Below the pieces are notes generated by a model, which was given only the letters and a program-made list of their open reading frames with translations, did no database searches and was not told the DNA's origin. Below are positions 6,527 to 12,781 of a stretch of DNA of 14,765 nucleotides, piece by piece. The position numbers and the translations under genes are program-made. The DNA is from CAVOBC01 sp963693635. Its GTDB lineage: Bacteria > Pseudomonadota > Gammaproteobacteria > Pseudomonadales > Azotimanducaceae. Positions within the stretch are counted from its first letter, which is position 1. The number at the start of each line of letters is the position of its first letter. The stretch is from the NCBI GenBank assembly GCA_963693635.1, contig CAVOBC010000088.1:1-14765 (forward strand), read 5' to 3'.

Positions 6527-8397
6527 CCGTCCACCCCAGCCGCTTCGATGTCATCGAGGTCGCGGCTCTCATCGTGAAGATCCGCGAGCAGGCGCGCTTT
6601 ACGTGCCCGGCTCTTGTCCTGGTCGCTCTGCACGGCGGCGAGATCAGCGTAGTAGCCGCCAAGGGACATGAGCTCATCGTGGCTGCCCGACTCGATGATG
6701 GACCCGCCGTCCAGTATCAATATGCGATCGGCGTGGCGTGCTGTTGAGACCCGATGGGAGATCAGCAGCGTGGTCCGGCCGGTGCGCATTCGCGCCAGCC
6801 CGGACAAAATACGCTCTTCTGTTTCCGTGTCGACGGCAGAAAAGCAGTCGTCGAGCAGCAGGATGGGCGCGTCCCGTACGAGACCCCGCGCGAGCGTCGC
6901 CCGCTGCTTCTGACCACCGGACAGGGTCTGGCCACGTTCGCCTACCATCGTGTCTAGCCCCTGCGCGAAGTCGTTGATAGCATCGGACAGTCCGGCCGCG
7001 TCAGCGGCGTTGAGCAGCAGCGCGTCGTCACGTCCCGGTTCATCGTAGGTGAGGTTCTCGCGGAGCGTGGTTGAGAACAGGAACGGGTCTTGTGGCACGA
7101 GATTGGCGATGCCGCGAAGGTTGCGGATCGGATAGTCGACGATGTCGCGTCCATCGATGAACACGGTTCCCCGGGGCGTATCGACGAGGCGCACGACCGA
7201 CTTCAGGACGGTCGATTTGCCGGAGCCCACACGACCCAGAATGGCGATGGTCTCACCGGCGACAACATTGAGGTCGATGTCCCGGATGGTCGGGGCCTGG
7301 CCGCCCGGGTGGAAGAACGTGAGATGGCGAAACTCAATGTGACCTCTGATGGTCGATGGTGCGACCACGTCAGCGTCTGTGTTGTCTTCGATCTCGGGCT
7401 CGTAATTGAGCACTTCGAAGATGCGTTGGGCACCGGCGGCGGCGGCTGTGAACATCGACAGCGACCCGCCAATCATGCGCACGGGCCACACCACCATCAT
7501 CATGTACGAGAAGAACGCCATGAATGTGCCGAGTGTAATCTCGCCGTTCATCACAAGGGTGCCGCCATAGAAGATGATGATGACCGGAGAGATGGTGGTC
7601 ATGAGTGGCATGATCAACTGAATCCAGGCGTTGTACCGGGTTTGGCGATAGACCATCTGCGCGTAGTGTGTGCTCACCTCGCTGAAACGGCTGATCTCCT
7701 GCGCCTCGGTTGCCATCGCCTGGATGGTGCGGATACCGTTCAGATTCTCCTGAGTGAAAGCCGTGACTGCGGCCATGGCCTCCTGCTGGTTCCGGTAGAA
7801 GGGGAACATCCTGCGTGCGGCGACAAAGCCAAAAACAGCCACAAAGGGCAGCGGCAGAACAACCCAGGCGGTGAGCTTGGGAGAGAGACCGATCATGAAG
7901 TAGACCGCCGTCGCGATCGTGAAGACAAAGAGAATGATATTGACCCACGCAAACGAGACGACCATGCGGACCATGTTGATGTCATTGATCGTGCGGGACA
8001 TCAGATCGCCGGTGCTGAACTCGCCGAAAAATGCGGGTCCCTGAAACTGGATGTGGTTGAACATGCGTTTGCGCAGGTCATAGGCAACCGAGGTCGAGAC
8101 GCGTCGCATGACCCGGCGGGATATCACGAAGAGCATGAAGCGGCAGAGGACGATCGCGATGATGGCGAGCGCCGGCACCCGCACGTTGACCGGCAAGCTA
8201 TCGTCGGCGAGGCTGTCGATTGCATCCTTCATCAGGAGCGGAACGTAGTTGTCGAGGATGCGTGTGACCAGCAGGCCAAAGATCGCGATCCCGAGCACCC
8301 AACCGTAACGGCGGAAGTAGGTGCCGAGATTCTTAAGGTGGCCCAGGTGCTTGAACGATGATCGTTCGCGCCTGGGCGCGGTGCTGACGTAATTCAC
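6523..8397 (-). CDS. ABC half-exporter with degenerate ATPase site (MdlA-like)
   Basis: Transmembrane helices precede an ATPase domain with Walker A GRVGSGKST, canonical signature LSGGQ, Walker B ILLLDD and switch His (LISHRVS). The residue after the Walker B Asp is Asp (DDCFSAVD) instead of the catalytic Glu, as in E. coli MdlA and other heterodimeric exporters. Combined with the partner's LSQGQ this predicts one degenerate and one active ATP site. I place the start at GTG 8397 (624 residues), because the family normally begins close to the first helix. The open frame reaches a GTG at 8484 (653 residues), but the extra 29 residues are polar and look non-native. Neither start has a good Shine-Dalgarno. 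The gene heads a two-gene operon with the MdlB-like subunit. A TAAACT at 8535-8540 (minus strand) is a weak -10 candidate. Confidence 0.93.
   Translation of the reverse strand: MNYVSTAPRRERSSFKHLGHLKNLGTYFRRYGWVLGIAIFGLLVTRILDNYVPLLMKDAIDSLADDSLPVNVRVPALAIIAIVLCRFMLFVISRRVMRRVSTSVAYDLRKRMFNHIQFQGPAFFGEFSTGDLMSRTINDINMVRMVVSFAWVNIILFVFTIATAVYFMIGLSPKLTAWVVLPLPFVAVFGFVAARRMFPFYRNQQEAMAAVTAFTQENLNGIRTIQAMATEAQEISRFSEVSTHYAQMVYRQTRYNAWIQLIMPLMTTISPVIIIFYGGTLVMNGEITLGTFMAFFSYMMMVVWPVRMIGGSLSMFTAAAAGAQRIFEVLNYEPEIEDNTDADVVAPSTIRGHIEFRHLTFFHPGGQAPTIRDIDLNVVAGETIAILGRVGSGKSTVLKSVVRLVDTPRGTVFIDGRDIVDYPIRNLRGIANLVPQDPFLFSTTLRENLTYDEPGRDDALLLNAADAAGLSDAINDFAQGLDTMVGERGQTLSGGQKQRATLARGLVRDAPILLLDDCFSAVDTETEERILSGLARMRTGRTTLLISHRVSTARHADRILILDGGSIIESGSHDELMSLGGYYADLAAVQSDQDKSRARKARLLADLHDESRDLDDIEAAGVDG
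8341..8377. promoter_or_regulatory. Two-part inverted repeat in the start of the MdlA-like gene
   Basis: Outer arms GCCCAGG (8341-8347) and CCTGGGC (8371-8377), and inner arms GAACGAT (8353-8359) and ATCGTTC (8361-8367), are all perfect complements. They are separated by an asymmetric 5/3-nt bulge and a 1-nt centre. The element begins 20 nt inside the gene from the GTG at 8397. As RNA it could form a stem of about 13 bp that limits early translation; as DNA the inner 15 bp could be a protein-binding palindrome. The function is inferred from position only. Confidence 0.45.
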
Positions 8398-8484
8398 GGA
8401 TGAGCAACCTGTTTCGGTACGCTGCGAGGCGAAACTTGCCGCTCGGGAAACCGTGAGGCTAAGAGCAAGCGGACCCTGATGCAC

Positions 8485-8918
8485 GCCACGCGATGACTGT
8501 CATGTGATAGGCATCAAAAGGGAGTCAGCGCGTGAGTTTAGCAGATTCCGACCGCGCCTTTACGCGACCTGACAGGCTGTGAAGATTGAACGTTTGGGTC
8601 TCGCGAGGTCCCGGTGCGGCTTTGTTGACTCGATATCGAGGCGGGCGATGCAACGACTTCTGTGAGACCTAAGCCCCTTGCATCAACCGGAGCGCAACGT
8701 AAGGCACGACATTCAGCACGACGCACCATCGGAAGAACGTCGTAACAAGATCGAGTGTTGTCTTGATGTCATACCTTCGTCGAACTAAAGCGATATGCTG
8801 CCGTGAGTTCCCTGAGCGACAGCGCGGTAATCCGGCACCGTGAGATGCTGATAGAGATGGAACCCCGCAAGACGCCCGAATGCGCGCGCTCGCGTTCGAA
8901 CCCGTCAGGTTGTTGCCG
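8485..8918. other. Region upstream of the ABC operon, mostly without genes
   Basis: This stretch of about 430 bp lies between the exporter operon and the 44-residue membrane protein, all on the minus strand. The only coding signal I recognise is the frameshifted small membrane-protein remnant at 8669-8772. No strong terminator, tRNA or good promoter match is visible. Other open frames here have no family resemblance and no ribosome-binding site. Confidence 0.5.
8669..8772 (-). pseudogene. Frameshifted, shortened remnant of a small membrane protein (DUF6868-like)
   Basis: Reading minus-strand codons from 8767 down to the TAG at 8671-8669 gives IKTTLDLVTTFFRWCVVLN followed by VVPYVALRLMQGA and a stop. 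FFxWCxxxN near the start and NxVPYxALxLM at the end are what I remember of the two ends of DUF6868 membrane proteins (about 80 residues). Here the two ends are joined directly, so about 45 central residues are missing. An ATG lies at 8772-8770, but only two bases (AC) separate it from the ATC codon; one extra base (ATG GAC ATC AAG) would restore MDIKTTLDL. The alternative is a chance hydrophobic frame. The family assignment is from memory. Confidence 0.4.
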
Positions 8919-9053
8919 TTATCCGGCGTTCCTGGAAAGAAACCCCAGTATCACCTGCTCCACGAGATCGGAGATTGCGGGGACGTAGACGAGGGTTGCG
9001 GCAAGAACGACCGCGATCAAGCCGCAGAGCAGTGCGTAGTTTCTGGTTTTCAT
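8919..9053 (-). CDS. Small single-helix membrane protein, 44 residues
   Basis: Its ATG (9053-9051) overlaps the stop of the preceding gene in an ATGA quartet (9050-9053), the usual arrangement for translational coupling, which is the main reason to believe it. The protein starts MKTRNYALLCGLIAVVLAA, with a positively charged end followed by one hydrophobic helix (about residues 7-27), then a short polar tail containing SDLVEQVILGF and ending SRNAG. TAA is at 8921-8919. It may be a partner or stabiliser of the 182-residue protein upstream, also membrane-anchored. I do not recognise a family. Confidence 0.62.
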   Translation of the reverse strand: MKTRNYALLCGLIAVVLAATLVYVPAISDLVEQVILGFLSRNAG

Positions 9054-9598
9054 GGGTGCGCTCCATTGCGGGGGGCCAACTCGAATATCCACGTGTCACC
9101 GTCAGTCACGCTTTTCTCAATGGCGGCGACGGCCGCTGGCGAGTCCCCTCCCCCGTATTTCTGTGCAAGTTTCGTGGCGACGCCGCCGAGGGCGTCGCCA
9201 CCGGTGAGGCGAATCATCTGGCGTTCGTATCGCACCCCGTTAATGCGAGCCACAGCGAGCCCATCACCGGCATCTGCCTCGAAAGCCCAGTCTTTCCAGA
9301 GGCGGCCGAGGAATGACCGCATGTACCCGGAGGGAACGTACACCTTGCCGCCGCTCTCCATGATAAAAATGGTCCTCGAAGAAAGGGGCTCTACTGATTG
9401 CAGTTCGATGGTAGGGACGTCGTCAGTAAAGGACCAGTCGGGCTCAGACCCTGTGTGGAGCTCGCCAGACACGAGTTCGCCGCCGGGGAAGAGGATGGAT
9501 GGCCCGTCCGCGCCCCGTTTGTGGATCTTGAGCGTGACCATCGTCACCGTGGGAATCAACACGATTACACCGATCACCTGCAGTACGATTCGTAACAT
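9050..9598 (-). CDS. Hypothetical protein with N-terminal membrane anchor, 182 residues
   Basis: Residues 3-24 (IVLQVIGVIVLIPTVTMVTL) form one hydrophobic helix that should act as a signal anchor. The remainder is soluble and rich in beta-strand pattern. The region 85-145 (KVYVPSGYM, WAFEADAGDGLAVARINGVRYERQMIRLT) and the following helix GGVATKLAQKYG vaguely recall split-beta-barrel flavin or F420-binding proteins, but I see no diagnostic motif and do not assign a function. A good Shine-Dalgarno (GGAGG, 4-5 nt before the ATG) supports the start at 9598. The 44-residue membrane protein follows with a 4-bp overlap, so the two probably form a small operon transcribed towards the ABC genes. Confidence 0.8.
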   Translation of the reverse strand: MLRIVLQVIGVIVLIPTVTMVTLKIHKRGADGPSILFPGGELVSGELHTGSEPDWSFTDDVPTIELQSVEPLSSRTIFIMESGGKVYVPSGYMRSFLGRLWKDWAFEADAGDGLAVARINGVRYERQMIRLTGGDALGGVATKLAQKYGGGDSPAAVAAIEKSVTDGDTWIFELAPRNGAHP

Positions 9599-9802
9599 TA
9601 ATCCTCCGCTCGGTTTTCTGCGCCACGGGTTCGTCGCATCAGGATCACCTTTGTCTGGGTCCGGCTGAGTAGCCAGGTCGGGAAGCGTAAAACCGCGTGT
9701 GGATCATGGGGCGCGCCTCGACCTGGTTGACTCGACCTCTGGCCATGTACGGCCATAGTTTGGACATGTTACGGCGTAAGGCCTGCCTCGGATAGTGCAA
9801 TG

Positions 9803-9816
9803 ACACCGATCGGTGT
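9803..9816. promoter_or_regulatory. Perfect 14-bp palindrome in divergent intergenic region
   Basis: ACACCGATCGGTGT is fully self-complementary. It lies in the 280-bp divergent gap between the 182-residue protein (minus) and the methyltransferase (plus), 65 bp before the methyltransferase ATG. That position and symmetry suit a dimeric repressor operator, but no regulator gene is nearby and no clear -35/-10 pair surrounds it. Confidence 0.35.
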
Positions 9817-9880
9817 ATCGTCGGCGGCGCTGTAACCAGTGCTGATGCAGCGGCGGCGCGGCAGACGGCAGGAGAACGCG

Positions 9881-10592
9881 ATGAACACGGACTGGCAATT
9901 CGGCAACGAGCAGTTCCCCGATCCTCGACGTACGACCCGGCGTGGGTGATCGCAAATCAGATGGGGCCAAGCGCGCTGTGGCTGACCGAGTTCCTGTGTG
10001 AAGAACTGCAACTCTTGCCGGGTATGCGCGTGCTTGATCTGGGCTGCGGCGAGGCGTTGAGTCCAGTTTTCCTTGCCCGCGAGTACGGCGTCCAGATGTG
10101 GGCGACCGACATCTGGATCTCGGCGACCGACAACGCTGCACGCATAGACGCAGAGGGCTTGCAGGACGTCGTCTTCCCGCTCCGTGCGGATGCGCGCTCG
10201 TTGCCGTTTGCCGACAGCTTCTTCGACGCCGTTGTTTCGATTGACGCCTTTGAGTATTTCGGTACTGACGCCACCTTCCTGCCGGGATTGGCGAGATTGG
10301 TGAAGCCGAAGGGCGCGGTGGGGGTGGTTAACGCTGGCGTCTTGCGGGAGATCGAGCAGATGCCAGACGACTGGCCGTCTGATTTCAGCGGTTTCCACAC
10401 CGCGGCGTGGTGGCATCGGCACTGGGCGCTGTCGCGTGCGTTGGACGTCGTCGTCGCTGATGATCTGCCGCGGGCGCGTGAGCACTGGCTCGCGTGGAAC
10501 CGCATTCTGGGTGACAATTACGATGCGTGCCTGCGGGCGCCAATCTCAGCATCCACCGGATCATCGGCACGCTACGTGCGGTTGGCGCCTAG
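9881..10592 (+). CDS. Class I SAM-dependent methyltransferase, reading frame broken near both ends
   Basis: The intact central frame (from GTG 9946) shows motif I VLDLGCGEA, the acidic turn ATDIW, ADARSLPF and FFDAVVSIDAFEYFG, all typical of cytoplasmic SAM-dependent methyltransferases; the substrate is unknown. The proper start is ATG 9881 with an AGGAG Shine-Dalgarno 5-6 nt upstream; it reads MNTDWQFGNEQFPDP and then meets a stop at 9947-9949. One missing base near 9923-9925 joins it to STYDPAWVIANQMGP in the central frame. Near 10528-10531 a second missing base switches to PAGANLSIHRIIGTLRAVGA, ending at TAG 10590-10592. Without that shift the central frame runs on to 10656 through unnatural sequence and over the next gene. 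The end at 10592 fits the convergent dioxygenase, whose stop is at 10589. Restored length is about 237 residues. It is either a recent pseudogene or carries two indel errors. Confidence 0.82.
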
Positions 10593-11461
10593 CGCGGCGT
10601 ATCGCCTGCAATCGTCAACCGGTGCATGTGGCGGCGCTCGCCGGGATAGTCGTTGAGTGCATAGTGGCTGACGCAGCGATTGTCCCAGAACGCCATCGAC
10701 CCTGGTGCCCAGTGGAAGCGCGTGGTGAAAACCGGTTGGGTCATGTGCGCCTGCAGCCAGTCGAGCAGCGGTTCGCTCTCGCGCGGGGTCATCCCTTCAA
10801 AGTTGATCGTGTGTTCCCGGCTGAAATACAGGCACTGCTCACCGGACTCGGGGTGAGTGCGCACGAGTGGATGTACGGGCGAGGTGTTCAATACATCCTC
10901 GTCGCTGCGCGAGGGCATCGAACGATTGCCTGCACGCGGGCGATTCGACGACTCGGCGCTGCCGCTGCGATGGGCAACCGCTCTTGATACGTGACGCACG
11001 TTGTACTCGACGCTGAGCGTGCTCAGCATCGCCTGCATGCGGGGGCTCAATGCACGGTACGCGAGGACCCCGTCCGCGAACAAGGTGTCACCGCCGCGTG
11101 ACGGCACTTCGATGGCATAGAGCATTGTGCCGAGTGGCGGCTCCGGGCGGTAGATGAGATCCGTATGCCAGCCACCGCCGAAATTCGACACATCGTCCGG
11201 CTCCTTGATGACCGGAATGACCTTCGGATGATCCGGCAGTGGGGCGACCAACGGGTAGTCTTCGAGGACCCCAAAACGCTTGCCGAAATCCACCTGCGAC
11301 GACGGGTCGAGGGACTGGTCACGAAAGAAGACGACGTGATGCGTCAGCAGGGCATCTCGGATCTCGGCGATGAGGTCATCACTCAACTCGGCTCGAAGAT
11401 CGATGCCAGAAACCTCGGCTCCGAGCGCACCGGCAAATGGTTCAATATGAATCTGTGTCAT
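10589..11461 (-). CDS. TauD/TfdA-family Fe(II)/2-oxoglutarate dioxygenase
   Basis: The family couples oxidative decarboxylation of 2-oxoglutarate to hydroxylation of a small, often sulfonated or acidic, substrate. The first metal pair is HTD in GGGWHTDLIY (His99, Asp101), the distal His is in WDNRCVSHYALNDY (His266), and the 2-oxoglutarate Arg lies in RRHMHRLTI (277-281). The N-terminal AGALGAEVSGIDL is a hallmark of the group. I start at ATG 11461 (290 residues, MTQIHIEPF), preceded by GGAGA; the frame extends to 11554 but those 31 residues are not family-like. Taurine, 2,4-D, alkylsulfate or other substrates cannot be told apart here. The gene converges on the methyltransferase with a 4-bp overlap of ends and diverges from the esterase. 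Confidence 0.93.
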   Translation of the reverse strand: MTQIHIEPFAGALGAEVSGIDLRAELSDDLIAEIRDALLTHHVVFFRDQSLDPSSQVDFGKRFGVLEDYPLVAPLPDHPKVIPVIKEPDDVSNFGGGWHTDLIYRPEPPLGTMLYAIEVPSRGGDTLFADGVLAYRALSPRMQAMLSTLSVEYNVRHVSRAVAHRSGSAESSNRPRAGNRSMPSRSDEDVLNTSPVHPLVRTHPESGEQCLYFSREHTINFEGMTPRESEPLLDWLQAHMTQPVFTTRFHWAPGSMAFWDNRCVSHYALNDYPGERRHMHRLTIAGDTPR

Positions 11462-11605
11462 GGCGCGGATCTCCGGAAGGCAAGGAGCGATGTTAACGCG
11501 TCTGTGGCGGGGAGGCTCGTCCCCGCGAACGCCTGGTTGCTGCGGTGGTGTCAAGGCGCACGAAGCGCGGTATTGTCGCCTTGTGCTCGGATATCGGGGC
11601 AGAGG

Positions 11606-11677
11606 GTCCGGTTGCAGCTCCGATCACAGGCCCGATCATAGTTCCGATCACAGGTCGATTCGAAGACGCGATCAACA
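11606..11677. repeat. 12-bp tandem repeat, about six units, in the esterase leader
   Basis: Consecutive 12-mers from 11606 share the pattern NTCCGATCACAG. The clearest are 11618-11629 (CTCCGATCACAG), 11630-11641 (GCCCGATCATAG) and 11642-11653 (TTCCGATCACAG). The flanking units at 11606, 11654 and 11666 are degenerate. The repeat ends about 20 bp before the esterase start and lies in the divergent gap with the dioxygenase gene. GATC occurs in four of the six units, so these could be methylation-sensitive sites if the host has Dam. Confidence 0.75.
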
Positions 11678-11696
11678 AACAACGATGAGGAAACAG

Positions 11697-12617
11697 ATGA
11701 CGCGGATGAAGATTGTTGGATTGTCCCTGGGCGGCGCGGTCGCTGTGACGGTGTTGGTAGCGGCTGCATTCGTGTGGCGGACCACGCGACCGGTTGATTA
11801 CACCGTCGCACATGGGGACCAATGCCTTGCTGAACCCCAGGGCGCGTACCAGCGCTGCTGGGACATTTTTGCACCCGCCGCATGGTCGGGCAGCAATGTG
11901 CCCCTGTTGATTGACCTGCACGGCTACACCGGCAACAAGACCAATATGCGCAGTATTTCGGGATTTGAAGCCATCGCGCAGCGTGAAGGCATCGTCGCGG
12001 TTTGGCCGCAGGGGATTGATCGGAGCTGGAACGCGGGTGGCGTGCAGTGGGTGTCGGCCGAGGAGGTGAACGACGTGGCCGGTATGGGTTGTTGCGGTCG
12101 CGCGCTCTTCGAAGACATCGACGATATCGCCTTCATTCGTCAGATGGTGGCGCAGTTGTCCGCGCAGTACCCCATCGATGAGTCGCGCATTTATGTCACC
12201 GGTCTTTCGAACGGTTGCGCGATGACCCAACGCCTCGCCGCAGAAGCGAGCGACCTCTTTGCCGGCGCCGCGTGCATGTCGATGTATCTTCTGAGTGACA
12301 CGCCAGCATCGTATCGGCCGATCCCGTTCATGGAGGTGCATGGCAGCAAGGACGAGATCGTGCCGTACGAGCCGGGTAATTGGCCGGGCGCAGAAGACAA
12401 CTTCCGGGCCTGGGGCGAGCGCAACGGCTGCACCGGGCAGATCGAGGAAACCTGGCGGCAGGCTGACCATTTCACGCAACAGTTCACTGGCTGCGTGGAT
12501 GACGCGGATGTAGCTCTTTTGACGGTCGCCGGTGCCGGCCATCTGCCCTATCGCGGCATCGATTCACTTGAACTCGACACCACAGAGATGGTCTGGGAGT
12601 TCCTGACCGCACGCTGA
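11697..12617 (+). CDS. Membrane-anchored alpha/beta hydrolase, PHB-depolymerase/feruloyl-esterase type
   Basis: The protein has 306 residues from ATG 11697, chosen because GAGG lies 6 nt upstream; ATG 11685 and the far upstream start at 11460 lack that support. Residues 5-27 are a hydrophobic signal or anchor, so the enzyme probably acts in the periplasm or outside. The fold markers are LLIDLHGYTGN (oxyanion region, 70-80), the nucleophile Ser171 in YVTGLSNGCAM, acid Asp219 in VHGSKDEIVPY and His282 in GAGHLPY, giving a complete catalytic triad. This pattern is that of the Esterase_PHB/LpqC group, which hydrolyses polyhydroxyalkanoates, feruloyl or acetyl esters; the substrate is not readable from sequence. 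It has many cysteines (including CC at 132-133), consistent with export and disulfides. It is divergent from the TauD gene and convergent with the monooxygenase. Confidence 0.9.
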   Translation: MTRMKIVGLSLGGAVAVTVLVAAAFVWRTTRPVDYTVAHGDQCLAEPQGAYQRCWDIFAPAAWSGSNVPLLIDLHGYTGNKTNMRSISGFEAIAQREGIVAVWPQGIDRSWNAGGVQWVSAEEVNDVAGMGCCGRALFEDIDDIAFIRQMVAQLSAQYPIDESRIYVTGLSNGCAMTQRLAAEASDLFAGAACMSMYLLSDTPASYRPIPFMEVHGSKDEIVPYEPGNWPGAEDNFRAWGERNGCTGQIEETWRQADHFTQQFTGCVDDADVALLTVAGAGHLPYRGIDSLELDTTEMVWEFLTAR

Positions 12618-12687
12618 GTGCTCGGACGGGGCACCTGCTCACCCGCTCGTGATCGAGTTGGACCGGGCGAGCGTGGCTGGTTCTTGT

Positions 12688-12716
12688 CTTTAAAATGTCA
12701 CCCTGACAATTTAAAG
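12688..12716. promoter_or_regulatory. 29-bp near-perfect palindrome with adjacent orphan ribosome-binding site
   Basis: CTTTAAAATGTCA (12688-12700), CCC, TGACAATTTAAAG (12704-12716): the arms match at 12 of 13 positions. It lies between convergent genes, where it could terminate both transcripts, but the stem is AT-rich and lacks a T-tract. The core TGTCA-N3-TGACA looks more like a repressor operator. On the plus strand it is followed at once by AAGGAG and a TTG at 12725, opening a frame antisense to the monooxygenase with no family resemblance. It may be the leftover control region of a lost gene. Confidence 0.5.
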
Positions 12717-12781
12717 GAGTTAGTTTGCACGGAAAACTCGCATTTTCTTGCCGAAATGGGGCATCCCTGCACCGCACGGAC

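Noticed and set aside
7090..8361. Long (423-codon) open frame antisense to the MdlA-like exporter
   Set aside because: It is the complement of a confident gene, is rich in His/Asp/Arg as expected of antisense frames in GC-rich DNA, and matches no family.
10593..10656. C-terminal extension of the methyltransferase core frame to 10656
   Set aside because: It overlaps the convergent dioxygenase and its sequence is Arg/Ser/Gly-rich and not family-like; the third frame ending at 10592 fits better.
11462..11554. N-terminal extension of the TauD-like protein
   Set aside because: The 31 residues are not part of the family and a start with GGAGA exists at 11461.
11493..12542. Long minus-strand open frame opposite the esterase
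   Set aside because: It lies fully across a gene with an intact catalytic triad and has no domain resemblance.
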